From the NCBI GenBank assembly GCA_903825095.1, contig CAIJZF010000283.1, forward strand, positions 1 through 8,166: DNA of 8,166 bases. The letters run 5' to 3'. A program made the translations under genes and the position numbers. The first letter of the stretch is position 1; the number at the start of each line of letters is the position of its first letter. Below, one piece after another: positions 1 to 6,531 of the stretch. This stretch comes from an uncultured Bacteroidota bacterium (GTDB lineage Bacteria; Bacteroidota; Bacteroidia; Chitinophagales; Chitinophagaceae). The notes beneath the pieces were generated by a model. The model was not told where the DNA came from and searched no databases. It saw nothing but the letters and a program-made list of their open reading frames with translations.

Positions 1-1092
1 AATATTAAATCTTCTCAGTTAACAAGTACAGAATTTGGATTTGATATTAAGTTCTTAAAAAACCGTATTGGTTTAGCGGCAACTTATTTTAATAATATTA
101 ACGGACCTGGTATTAGAAACTTCCCAATTTCTCAAACAACAGGAATTACAGGATTTACAACGAATGCCATTAAAACTCAAATCAAAGGAGCTGAGTTCTC
201 TTTAACGGGTTCTCCAATTAGAAATGAAAAAGGGTTGAATTGGGATGTAATGGTGAACTTATCAACTTTCACTGAAACCTATAAAGAATTGCCTTCTAAC
301 TTTGAATCTTATCAGTTTCACCAAGGTGATAGAGTAGATAAAATATATTCAGGAGTAACAGCAAAAACTGCAGATGGACAAGTAATCAATAATAGCGCTG
401 GATATCCGGTGTATTTGCCAAAAGCGCAATATGTAGGGAATGCAGATGCTGATTGGAGCTGGTCGATTTACAACAAGTTTAATTACAAGGCCTTTACTTT
501 CTCTTTCCAATTTGATGGAAAAGTTGGCGGTATAGTTCAAGACCGTGTAATGAGAAAAGGAATTGAAGGTGGTTCTAATATTTTTACTGCAGAAGGTGCG
601 GTGGGTGAAGCAAGAGCCTATGAAGCGGCGCATTATAATGATCCTGGTTTTAAAGGAACTTATGTAGGTGAGGGTGTTCAAATTTCAAATGGTCAAGCCA
701 TCAAATTTGACCCAGTAACAGGGGTAATTACCAATTTAAGCTCTTTGCAGTTTGCAAAAAATACAGGCGTTGCCAAATACATTCAGGATTACGTTAGTAG
801 TTTCTTTAATGACTTTGAACATACTTCTGTTTCTAAAACTTATGGAAAATTGCGTGAGGTGGTTATTACTTATTCATTACCTCAAAAATTCATCAAAAAG
901 AATTCATTTATTTCTAAAGTAGATGTTTCATTAGTAGGACGTAACTTATTATACTTCTTCCCAGATCGTTTCAAGGATATGGATATTGATCAATATTCTG
1001 GACGTACTTATTATAGCGGAAATAGTAAAGAATATAACTTGCAAACACCTACTACGCGCAGTTATGGAATTAATTTAAACATTGTTTTCTAA
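1..1092 (+). CDS. SusC/RagA-type TonB-dependent outer-membrane transporter, C-terminal part (5' end outside window)
   Basis: The reading frame is open from base 1 to the stop at 1090-1092 and gives 363 residues, so the start lies upstream of the window; the TTG at 235 is internal, not a start. The protein is a run of alternating polar and aromatic beta-strands typical of the last third of a SusC/RagA barrel. Landmarks are a 'KNRIGLAATYFNN' strand near the beginning, a 'KGAEFSLTGSPI' strand about 60 residues in, 'VDVSLVGRNLLYFF' near residues 308-321, and a terminal strand ending in phenylalanine, as expected for Bam-inserted barrels. Full-length family members have about 1000 residues with an N-terminal plug, which is not visible here. 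SusC proteins import substrate across the outer membrane, energised by TonB and capped by a SusD lipoprotein; that gene follows 37 nt downstream. The substrate cannot be inferred. The family call is firm. Confidence 0.93.
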   Translation, partial: NIKSSQLTSTEFGFDIKFLKNRIGLAATYFNNINGPGIRNFPISQTTGITGFTTNAIKTQIKGAEFSLTGSPIRNEKGLNWDVMVNLSTFTETYKELPSNFESYQFHQGDRVDKIYSGVTAKTADGQVINNSAGYPVYLPKAQYVGNADADWSWSIYNKFNYKAFTFSFQFDGKVGGIVQDRVMRKGIEGGSNIFTAEGAVGEARAYEAAHYNDPGFKGTYVGEGVQISNGQAIKFDPVTGVITNLSSLQFAKNTGVAKYIQDYVSSFFNDFEHTSVSKTYGKLREVVITYSLPQKFIKKNSFISKVDVSLVGRNLLYFFPDRFKDMDIDQYSGRTYYSGNSKEYNLQTPTTRSYGINLNIVF

Positions 1093-1129
1093 AACGCAAA
1101 CAATTTAATTAAACATCAAACAAAAGATT

Positions 1130-2716
1130 ATGAAAACAAATAGAATTATTGGACTACTTATTTTAGTGATCACTTTCACAGTAAGTAGTTGTACAAAAAC
1201 TTTCGAAAAATATACGGAAAACCCGAATCAACCTACTTCGGTGCCTGCATATCTTTTATTAAGACAAATTGAAAATAACCTAATGGTTTTTCCAGCAGGG
1301 GATGAAGATAAATTTGGTCAGTACACCTTGTCTACTTATACCTATTATGGTACCAATGAATATTGGAATGGTAGTGCCGACTTGAATTACAATAATTTAC
1401 AGAATGTATTGGCCATGGAAAAAGAAGCCGCAAAAGCTTCTACCAATGCATCTGATGTTACACCCTATGGTGCTTTAGGTAAATTTTTCAAGGCGTATAT
1501 CTTCTATAATATGACCATGAAAGTGGGAGATTTGCCAATGACCGAAGCAATGAAAGGTTTAGCTAACCCTACACCAAAGTATGATTCACAAAAACAAATA
1601 TTTATTAATTGTTTACAATTATTAGAGGAATCTAATACTCAATTGTCACAATTAATTGCTTCTGCAAATACTTCAATTTTAGGAGATTTTTATTTTCAAG
1701 AGAAAATATCTGGTGGAAGTGATGGTTTAACCACTTTGAAAAAATGGCAAAAAGTAGTGAATACTTTCAAATTACGTATGTTGATTAACTTAAGTAAAAA
1801 ATCAACAGATGCAGATTTAAATATCAAACAAAAATTTGCAGATGTAATTAGTAATCCTACTAAATACCCTATCATGACAGATATGAGTGATAACTGGGAG
1901 TATGTTTACAACGACGCTTATAACCAATATCCAAACAATAAAGACAACTATGGTTTTGATGCCTTACGTTTATGTGTAGCAGCAACTTGGTTAAATACTT
2001 TAAGCAGTTTAAATGACTTAAGAGCAATGAAGGTGGCTGATCCAGCCCGTGGCTTGGGTTTTTCTGATACTTCTTATAAGTCTTTTGTAGGTGGTGCAAA
2101 TGGAGATGATATGAGTAAGTTAGGTGGTAACATAGTAGCATTTAAAATTTCACCTATCGGAAGAAAAAGATATTATGATGGCTACAAAGGAGAAAACACA
2201 TTTATTGTAGGTTACCCTGAAATGTGTTTAAATATCGCAGAAGCCATTAACCGTGGTTGGATAACTGGCTCAGCTGATACTTACTATCAAAAAGGAGTAA
2301 AAGCTATGTTTGCTTTTTATGGAGTTGTAGATGGTGCAAATACCGTTTCTTTCTTAAAAGGAACTGCACCTGGTGAATATGTTAACTACACAGTTAATTT
2401 TAGTTATACTGATTATTTTAACCAAACAGCCGTTAAATATGCGGGTGACAATGCTACTGGTTTAAATCAAATCTTAACTCAACGCTATTTAAGTTTAGCA
2501 CGTAACTCTGGATATGAAGGGTATTACCAATGGAGAAGAACTGGTGTTCCTGCATTTAGTGCTGGTGCTGGAACAGGAAATAGTGGTATTATTCCATTGC
2601 GTTTTCAATATCCTTCTTCTGAAATTTCTACTAACAAGGATAATAATGCAGCAGCTGTTGCATCACAATTTGGTGGTAAAGATGATATTAATGCAGCAAT
2701 GTGGATTATTAAATAA
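1130..2716 (+). CDS. SusD/RagB-like nutrient-binding outer-membrane lipoprotein (SusD_like_2 type)
   Basis: 528 residues, the usual length for the family. The N-terminus is a lipoprotein signal: charged MKTNR, a hydrophobic core, and a lipobox V-S-S-C with the lipidated cysteine at residue 21. The 'ENPNQPTSVP' segment at about residues 30-40 and the extreme C-terminus 'AAMWIIK' are hallmarks of the SusD/RagB subfamily that Pfam separates as SusD-like_2. The middle should form the helical TPR-like scaffold of SusD proteins. It would sit on the cell surface as the lid of the SusC barrel encoded 37 nt upstream and bind the substrate before import. The ATG at 1130 is chosen because it opens directly into the signal peptide. 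A strong hairpin terminator follows, so the SusC/SusD pair probably ends its transcript here. The ligand is unknown; SusD_like_2 proteins are not all glycan binders. Confidence 0.93.
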   Translation: MKTNRIIGLLILVITFTVSSCTKTFEKYTENPNQPTSVPAYLLLRQIENNLMVFPAGDEDKFGQYTLSTYTYYGTNEYWNGSADLNYNNLQNVLAMEKEAAKASTNASDVTPYGALGKFFKAYIFYNMTMKVGDLPMTEAMKGLANPTPKYDSQKQIFINCLQLLEESNTQLSQLIASANTSILGDFYFQEKISGGSDGLTTLKKWQKVVNTFKLRMLINLSKKSTDADLNIKQKFADVISNPTKYPIMTDMSDNWEYVYNDAYNQYPNNKDNYGFDALRLCVAATWLNTLSSLNDLRAMKVADPARGLGFSDTSYKSFVGGANGDDMSKLGGNIVAFKISPIGRKRYYDGYKGENTFIVGYPEMCLNIAEAINRGWITGSADTYYQKGVKAMFAFYGVVDGANTVSFLKGTAPGEYVNYTVNFSYTDYFNQTAVKYAGDNATGLNQILTQRYLSLARNSGYEGYYQWRRTGVPAFSAGAGTGNSGIIPLRFQYPSSEISTNKDNNAAAVASQFGGKDDINAAMWIIK

Positions 2717-2723
2717 AGTACTT

Positions 2724-2743
2724 ATATAAACGGGGGTTTATAT
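2724..2743 (+). repeat. Short inverted repeat after the susD-like stop
   Basis: An 8-bp perfect inverted repeat (atataaac / gtttatat) encloses a gggg loop, starting 7 nt after the stop of the SusD-like gene. There is no T-run directly after it, and the stem is nearly all A/T, so it is a weak structure on its own. It may stabilise the 3' end of the mRNA ahead of the stronger hairpin about 20 nt downstream, or be coincidental in AT-rich DNA. Confidence 0.35.
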
Positions 2744-2765
2744 GGTTTTATAGCAAGCAATCGTA

Positions 2766-2806
2766 AAGAAAGAGTCCCGATGTATCGGGACTCTTTCTTA
2801 ATTTTA
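2766..2806 (+). terminator. Rho-independent terminator of the susC/susD-like unit
   Basis: A 15-bp perfect stem (2766-2780 pairing with 2785-2799) with a 4-nt loop TGTA contains a G/C-rich core 'gtcccga' and is followed by the T-rich tract TTAATTTTA. The left arm is A-rich and the right arm T-rich, so it could also work from the other strand. It lies 49 nt after the SusD-like stop and only 23 nt before the start of the next gene, which separates the transport pair from the phosphonate cassette while leaving very little room for a new promoter. Confidence 0.85.
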
Positions 2807-2822
2807 GTATAATTCAATAATA

Positions 2823-4088
2823 TTGAAAAAAGAAAAAATTAATAGCTTTTTAATTTCTGTTTATATAGCAGTAATTTGTTTTTTGACATATGCCTGTGTA
2901 TATGCCTTTAGAAAACCATTTACGATTGGATTGTATGTAGATGAGCCCAAAATTTTTGGAGTAGATTATAAAAATATTTTAGTCATTGCTCAGGTATTGG
3001 GCTATACCATAAGTAAATTTTATGGTATCAAATTTATTGCAGAATTAAATAAAGTGGGTAGAGGTTGGTCCATTTTAATATTAATAGTTTTATCTTTTAT
3101 TCCTTTATTATTATTCCCATTATTTAAATCACCTTGGAATATAATATTTTTATTTTTAAATGGCCTTCCCTTAGGCGTATTATGGGGTTTGATTTTTTCT
3201 TTTGTAGAAGGCCGTAAAACATCCGATTTTATTGGTGCTTCCATGGCAGTAAGTTTTATTGTTTCATCTGGATTTGTTAAAACGGTAGCTAAGTGGATGC
3301 AGCTTTCTTATCAACTTCAAGAAAAATGGATACCCTTTTATACTGGACTTGTATTTTTAGTTCCAGTTATAGTATTAGTCTATTTATTGAAAAAAATACC
3401 TCATCCAACATTAATAGAAACGGAAGAAAAATCCTTAAGAGTACCCATGAATAGCGGTGAAAGAAAACATTTTTTTAAGCTATTTTCTTTTGGTTTAGTT
3501 TCTTTTATTTTTATTTATATTTTATTAACGCTGTTTAGAGATATAAGAGACAATTTCGCTGCAGATATTTGGTTAGAATTAGGGTATGGAAATAGTGCAG
3601 CTATTTTTACCACCACTGAAATTCCTATTGCATTTGCTGTACTCCTACTTATTGCAAGTATGATTTATATTAATAATAACAAACTTGCTTTTCAAATTTC
3701 ACAAATAATTATTTTAGCTGGTTTTATACTTTGTGGGGTAAGTACTTTACTTTTTATGCAACATATTTTATCAGGCTATGTATGGATAGTCTTAGTAGGG
3801 CTTGGTTTATATATGGGCTATATACCCTTTAATTGTATATTATTTGATCGTATGATAGCAAGTTTCAAAATAAAGGGGAATGTGGGTTATTTTATGTACT
3901 TAGTCGATTCTTTTGGGTACTTAGCAAGTGTACTTGTAATTATTTTAAAAGGTTCAATGGGAATTTCAATTAGTTGGACCTATTTTTATAGTAATGGTGT
4001 TTTGATTTTGTCCATAATTGGTACTTTAGTTAGTATAACAACTCTATTATATTTTAATAAAAAGCATAAAACATATTTATATGAATAA
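2823..4088 (+). CDS. DUF5690-type 12-helix membrane protein, MFS/OPA-like; candidate phosphonate importer
   Basis: 421 residues with about twelve hydrophobic segments. Six lie before and six after a charged cytoplasmic-type loop at residues 190-217, the 6+6 layout of the major facilitator superfamily. I recognise the conserved 'RDIRDNFAADIW' segment (239-250) as typical of the Bacteroidota family DUF5690. Helix 1 ends in 'YAFRKPF' (R30, K31), which resembles the 'YLVRKNF' of E. coli GlpT containing its phosphate-binding R45. R239 and R242 at the end of helix 7 fall where GlpT has R269. I infer a carrier for a phosphate- or phosphonate-bearing solute; this is untested. The start is TTG at 2823: an in-frame TAG at 2805-2807 leaves only ATA codons upstream, and the next methionine is residue 141, too far inside. 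The 3' end overlaps the FAD enzyme gene by 8 nt, indicating one operon with translational coupling. The family call is fairly sure; the transport substrate is inferred. Confidence 0.82.
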   Translation: MKKEKINSFLISVYIAVICFLTYACVYAFRKPFTIGLYVDEPKIFGVDYKNILVIAQVLGYTISKFYGIKFIAELNKVGRGWSILILIVLSFIPLLLFPLFKSPWNIIFLFLNGLPLGVLWGLIFSFVEGRKTSDFIGASMAVSFIVSSGFVKTVAKWMQLSYQLQEKWIPFYTGLVFLVPVIVLVYLLKKIPHPTLIETEEKSLRVPMNSGERKHFFKLFSFGLVSFIFIYILLTLFRDIRDNFAADIWLELGYGNSAAIFTTTEIPIAFAVLLLIASMIYINNNKLAFQISQIIILAGFILCGVSTLLFMQHILSGYVWIVLVGLGLYMGYIPFNCILFDRMIASFKIKGNVGYFMYLVDSFGYLASVLVIILKGSMGISISWTYFYSNGVLILSIIGTLVSITTLLYFNKKHKTYLYE

Positions 4089-5208
4089 TCAAACAGCCAT
4101 CGTTGTAGGCGCTGGTATTTTAGGACTTGCCACCGCAAGAGCTTTAGCTCAAAAAGGGTATGCAGTAACAGTTATTGAAAAAAGCCAGTTTTCTTTAGGT
4201 GCCAGTGTTAGAAATTTCGGTATGCTTTGGCCTGTAGGACAACCTGATGGCAAATTGTATGATAGAGCGGTAAGAACTAAGGAAATCTGGATGGAGTATT
4301 TAGAAGCATCCAATATACCTTATAATGCTTGTGGTAGCTTACACTTGGCCTACAGTCAAGAAGAGATGAACGTGGTTGAAGAAATTGGCAATTTTTTCAA
4401 ATCTAAAAATAGACCTGTATCTGTAATATCTTCTGAAACAGTTTTGAAAAATTACAATGGAATTAATGCAGACGGTTTAATGGGGGCTTTAAGAAGTGAA
4501 GATGAAGCGATTATAGACCCTAGAGAAGGCATTAAGAAATTGCCCATCTATTTAAAAGAAAAGTATAATGTTAATTTTATTTGGGGAACTGTTATTACTA
4601 GTGTTTCAAGTAATGCAGTTTTTGCAGGTAAAACAAAATATAGTGCAGATCTAGTTTGTGTTTGCTCGGGTGCCGATTTTGAGACCTTGTACCCAGATCA
4701 GTTTAAACAACAGCCCATAATTAAGACCAAGCTTCAAATGATGCGCTTTAAGCACAAAGACCCTAGCTATAGAATTGGAGCATCCATCTGTGGTGGCTTG
4801 TCACTTCTGCATTATAAAAGTTTTACAGCTTCGCCTTCTCTTACTAAACTAAGAATGAAGATTGAAGAAGAAATTCCTGAGTATTTAAAATATGGTATTC
4901 ATGTAATGGTATCGCAAAATAATGAAGGAGAAATGACTGTGGGAGATTCACATGAATATGCTTTAGATTTTGATCCATTTGATAAGATTGAAATAAATAA
5001 TATGATTTTAGATTATCTAAAAAAGTTAATCCATATTGATCAATGGGAGATGATACAATCATGGAATGGGGTTTATCCTATTATGACCAATGGAGCCACT
5101 GATTTATTTTTAAATCCCGAAAAGGGAGTTTATATTTTAAATGGTATTGGTGGTCATGGAATGACCATGTCATTTGGTTTTGCAGAAGAAATGATTAATA
5201 ACTTATAA
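4081..5208 (+). CDS. TIGR03364-family FAD-dependent oxidoreductase, probable aminophosphonate oxidase
   Basis: 375 residues, normal for the DAO-fold (pfam01266) family. Visible elements are the N-terminal dinucleotide motif G10-A-G-I-L-G15 with the ribose-binding acidic residue E33, the signature 'GASVRNFGMLWPVGQP' (40-55) typical of the TIGR03364 clade, and a C-terminal FAD loop 'GIGGHGM' (355-361). Members of this clade are known to sit beside phosphonatase-like HAD enzymes. Characterised relatives oxidise N-methyl-2-aminoethylphosphonate, and some also plain 2-aminoethylphosphonate, to phosphonoacetaldehyde, releasing the amine and hydrogen peroxide and replacing the transaminase PhnW. That role fits here, because a phosphonatase-like gene follows and no phnW is present. 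The protein should be cytoplasmic. The ATG overlaps the preceding gene by 8 nt and the HD gene follows after 9 nt. Exact substrate preference (primary or N-alkylated amine, 1-hydroxy form) cannot be read from sequence. Confidence 0.9.
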   Translation: MNNQTAIVVGAGILGLATARALAQKGYAVTVIEKSQFSLGASVRNFGMLWPVGQPDGKLYDRAVRTKEIWMEYLEASNIPYNACGSLHLAYSQEEMNVVEEIGNFFKSKNRPVSVISSETVLKNYNGINADGLMGALRSEDEAIIDPREGIKKLPIYLKEKYNVNFIWGTVITSVSSNAVFAGKTKYSADLVCVCSGADFETLYPDQFKQQPIIKTKLQMMRFKHKDPSYRIGASICGGLSLLHYKSFTASPSLTKLRMKIEEEIPEYLKYGIHVMVSQNNEGEMTVGDSHEYALDFDPFDKIEINNMILDYLKKLIHIDQWEMIQSWNGVYPIMTNGATDLFLNPEKGVYILNGIGGHGMTMSFGFAEEMINNL

Positions 5209-5217
5209 TTTTATTTT

Positions 5218-5766
5218 ATGTTACATCCAATTACACAAGAAATTTTACATTTATTTGAAACCAATGGTGGGTCTATGTATGGGGGAGAAGCTGTTACCCA
5301 ATTAGAACATGCTTTGCAATGTGCTGAACTTGCTAGAAAACACAATGCATCAAATGAATTAATTACTGCTTCTTTACTACATGATATTGGCCATTTATTG
5401 CATGATTTACCAGACGATGCTAGTGATAAGGGCATTGACGATATGCATGAACTATTGGGTGAAAAGTACTTGACTAAACATTTTAAATTGGCTGCGGTAG
5501 AACCAGTTAAATTACATGTGCAAGCTAAAAGATATTTATGTGCCACAGCGCCAGGCTATTTAGAAACCTTGTCTACGCCTTCTAAAATTAGTTTAGAATT
5601 TCAAGGAGGTGTGATGGATAAAGAAGAAGTAGCTTTATTTCAGAAAAATGAATTTTACAAAGAGGCAGTAGATTTAAGAAGATGGGATGATTTGGCAAAA
5701 GACCCGAATTTAGTAAGCCCCTCTATAGAATCTTTTGTGGAGGCTATTGAATCATCCATAAAATAA
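5218..5766 (+). CDS. Phosphonate-operon HD-domain protein, PhnZ-like di-iron oxygenase candidate
   Basis: 182 residues, close to the length of PhnZ. It belongs to the HD family that TIGRFAMs describes as associated with phosphonate degradation operons. Candidate metal ligands are H31, H55-D56 (in 'LLHDIGH'), H77, H100 and D157 (in 'LRRWDD'). Y21 and E24 in 'YGGEAVTQLEH' precede them. From memory, PhnZ uses Y24, E27, H34, H58, D59, H80, H104 and D161; the spacing here matches throughout except for one residue between the third and fourth histidines. PhnZ is a mixed-valent di-iron oxygenase that cleaves (R)-2-amino-1-hydroxyethylphosphonate to glycine and phosphate. I infer oxidative C-P cleavage of a 1-hydroxyphosphonate rather than nucleotide phosphohydrolase activity. 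The usual 2-oxoglutarate hydroxylase partner (PhnY* or TmpA) is not in the window, so the hydroxylated substrate would come from outside or from an unlinked gene. ATG at 5218, 9 nt after the FAD gene; the next gene starts 26 nt downstream. Confidence 0.88.
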   Translation: MLHPITQEILHLFETNGGSMYGGEAVTQLEHALQCAELARKHNASNELITASLLHDIGHLLHDLPDDASDKGIDDMHELLGEKYLTKHFKLAAVEPVKLHVQAKRYLCATAPGYLETLSTPSKISLEFQGGVMDKEEVALFQKNEFYKEAVDLRRWDDLAKDPNLVSPSIESFVEAIESSIK

Positions 5767-5792
5767 TTATTGAATCATCTTAAAATATTTTT

Positions 5793-6473
5793 ATGAAAAT
5801 AGAAATGGTTGTTTTTGATATGGCTGGAACTACAGTAGATGAAGGAAATGTAGTGTACCGTACTTTGCATAAAGCCATTGAAAAAAAATGTCCTAGCATT
5901 AGTTTTGAAGATGTTTTGAAATGGGGGGCAGGTAAAGAAAAGCTACAAGCCATTCGTGAAACCATCATTGGAACTAATTCGGTTTTGGACGAGCAAAGCA
6001 TTCAAGAAGCTTTTCAGGATTTTTTAGTACTTCTAGAACATGCTTATGAAAATTTAATTGTGACACCTACCCATAATACAGAAAGGTTATTTAAAGAATT
6101 AAGAGATATGGGTATTAAAGTAGTTTTAAATACTGGCTACAATGCAAAAACGGCGAATTCTTTAATTCAAAAGTTAAATTGGACAGAAGGGCAACATTTT
6201 GACTTACTAGTTACATCTTCAGATGTTAAAAATAATCGCCCTCAACCTGATATGATTCTATTTGCAATGGATAAATTAAATATCAAAGACGCAGCAACAG
6301 TAATAAAAGTAGGTGACTCTACCATAGACATTGAAGAGGGTAGAAATGCAGGTTGCATACTAAATGTTGGGGTAACCACTGGGGCACATGATAAAGCTGA
6401 ATTATTAACAGCAAATCCTGATTATATATTTGATAATATTTACGACTTAAAGTCTGTTGTTTCTTCTTTGTAA
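5793..6473 (+). CDS. Phosphonatase-like HAD hydrolase (TIGR03351 type, PhnX-related)
   Basis: 226 residues. The N-terminal HAD motif is D9-M-A11-G-T, carrying the alanine of phosphonatases instead of the usual second aspartate. Motif II is T114 in 'LNTGY'. Motif III is R149 in 'NRPQPDM', where most HAD enzymes have lysine. Motif IV is 'GDSTIDIEEGRNAG' with D175 and D179. In the cap region 'WGAGKEK' (44-50), K48 aligns by eye with the Schiff-base lysine of PhnX in 'MGLLK'. This set defines phosphonatase chemistry: imine formation with an aldehyde, then hydrolysis of the C-P bond to give phosphate. The protein is shorter than typical PhnX (about 260-270 residues), as in the phosphonatase-like sister clade known to co-occur with FAD oxidoreductases instead of PhnW. 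The likely substrate is phosphonoacetaldehyde or a 1-substituted analogue made by the upstream FAD enzyme. Cytoplasmic. ATG at 5793 opens directly into the motif-I strand. Confidence 0.9.
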   Translation: MKIEMVVFDMAGTTVDEGNVVYRTLHKAIEKKCPSISFEDVLKWGAGKEKLQAIRETIIGTNSVLDEQSIQEAFQDFLVLLEHAYENLIVTPTHNTERLFKELRDMGIKVVLNTGYNAKTANSLIQKLNWTEGQHFDLLVTSSDVKNNRPQPDMILFAMDKLNIKDAATVIKVGDSTIDIEEGRNAGCILNVGVTTGAHDKAELLTANPDYIFDNIYDLKSVVSSL

Positions 6474-6531
6474 TTAATAGCTAAAAAAACTTTGTTATTT
6501 AAATAGTCAACATCTTTTAAAATTTATACTT

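Noticed and set aside
235..237. TTG as a possible start of the first gene
   Set aside because: The same frame is open back to base 1 and encodes typical SusC barrel strands upstream, so this codon is an internal leucine.
349..681. Antisense open frame of 110 codons inside the SusC-like gene
   Set aside because: It has no recognisable domain or start context and is fully covered by a strong + strand coding frame.
2514..2729. Second + strand frame of 71 codons at the end of the SusD-like gene
   Set aside because: Its hydrophobic, Leu/Val-rich translation arises from shifting the SusD frame, and the SusD frame continues intact to a typical family C-terminus, so there is no frameshift to explain.
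5211..5546. Antisense open frame of 111 codons, rich in Cys and Ser, opposite the HD gene
   Set aside because: It lies entirely over a well-supported gene with clear motifs, and its composition is that of a reverse-frame shadow.
5880..5889. Run of eight A inside the HAD gene as a possible slippage or frameshift site
   Set aside because: The reading frame is intact on both sides and all HAD motifs are in one frame; such runs are expected in AT-rich coding DNA.
6491..6526. Possible promoter before the phosphatase: TTTG at 6491-6494 with TAAAATTTA at 6518-6526
   Set aside because: The gap of 23 nt is too long and the second box has a three-base spacer instead of two with a non-G end, so it does not fit the Bacteroidota TTTG/TAnnTTTG pattern.
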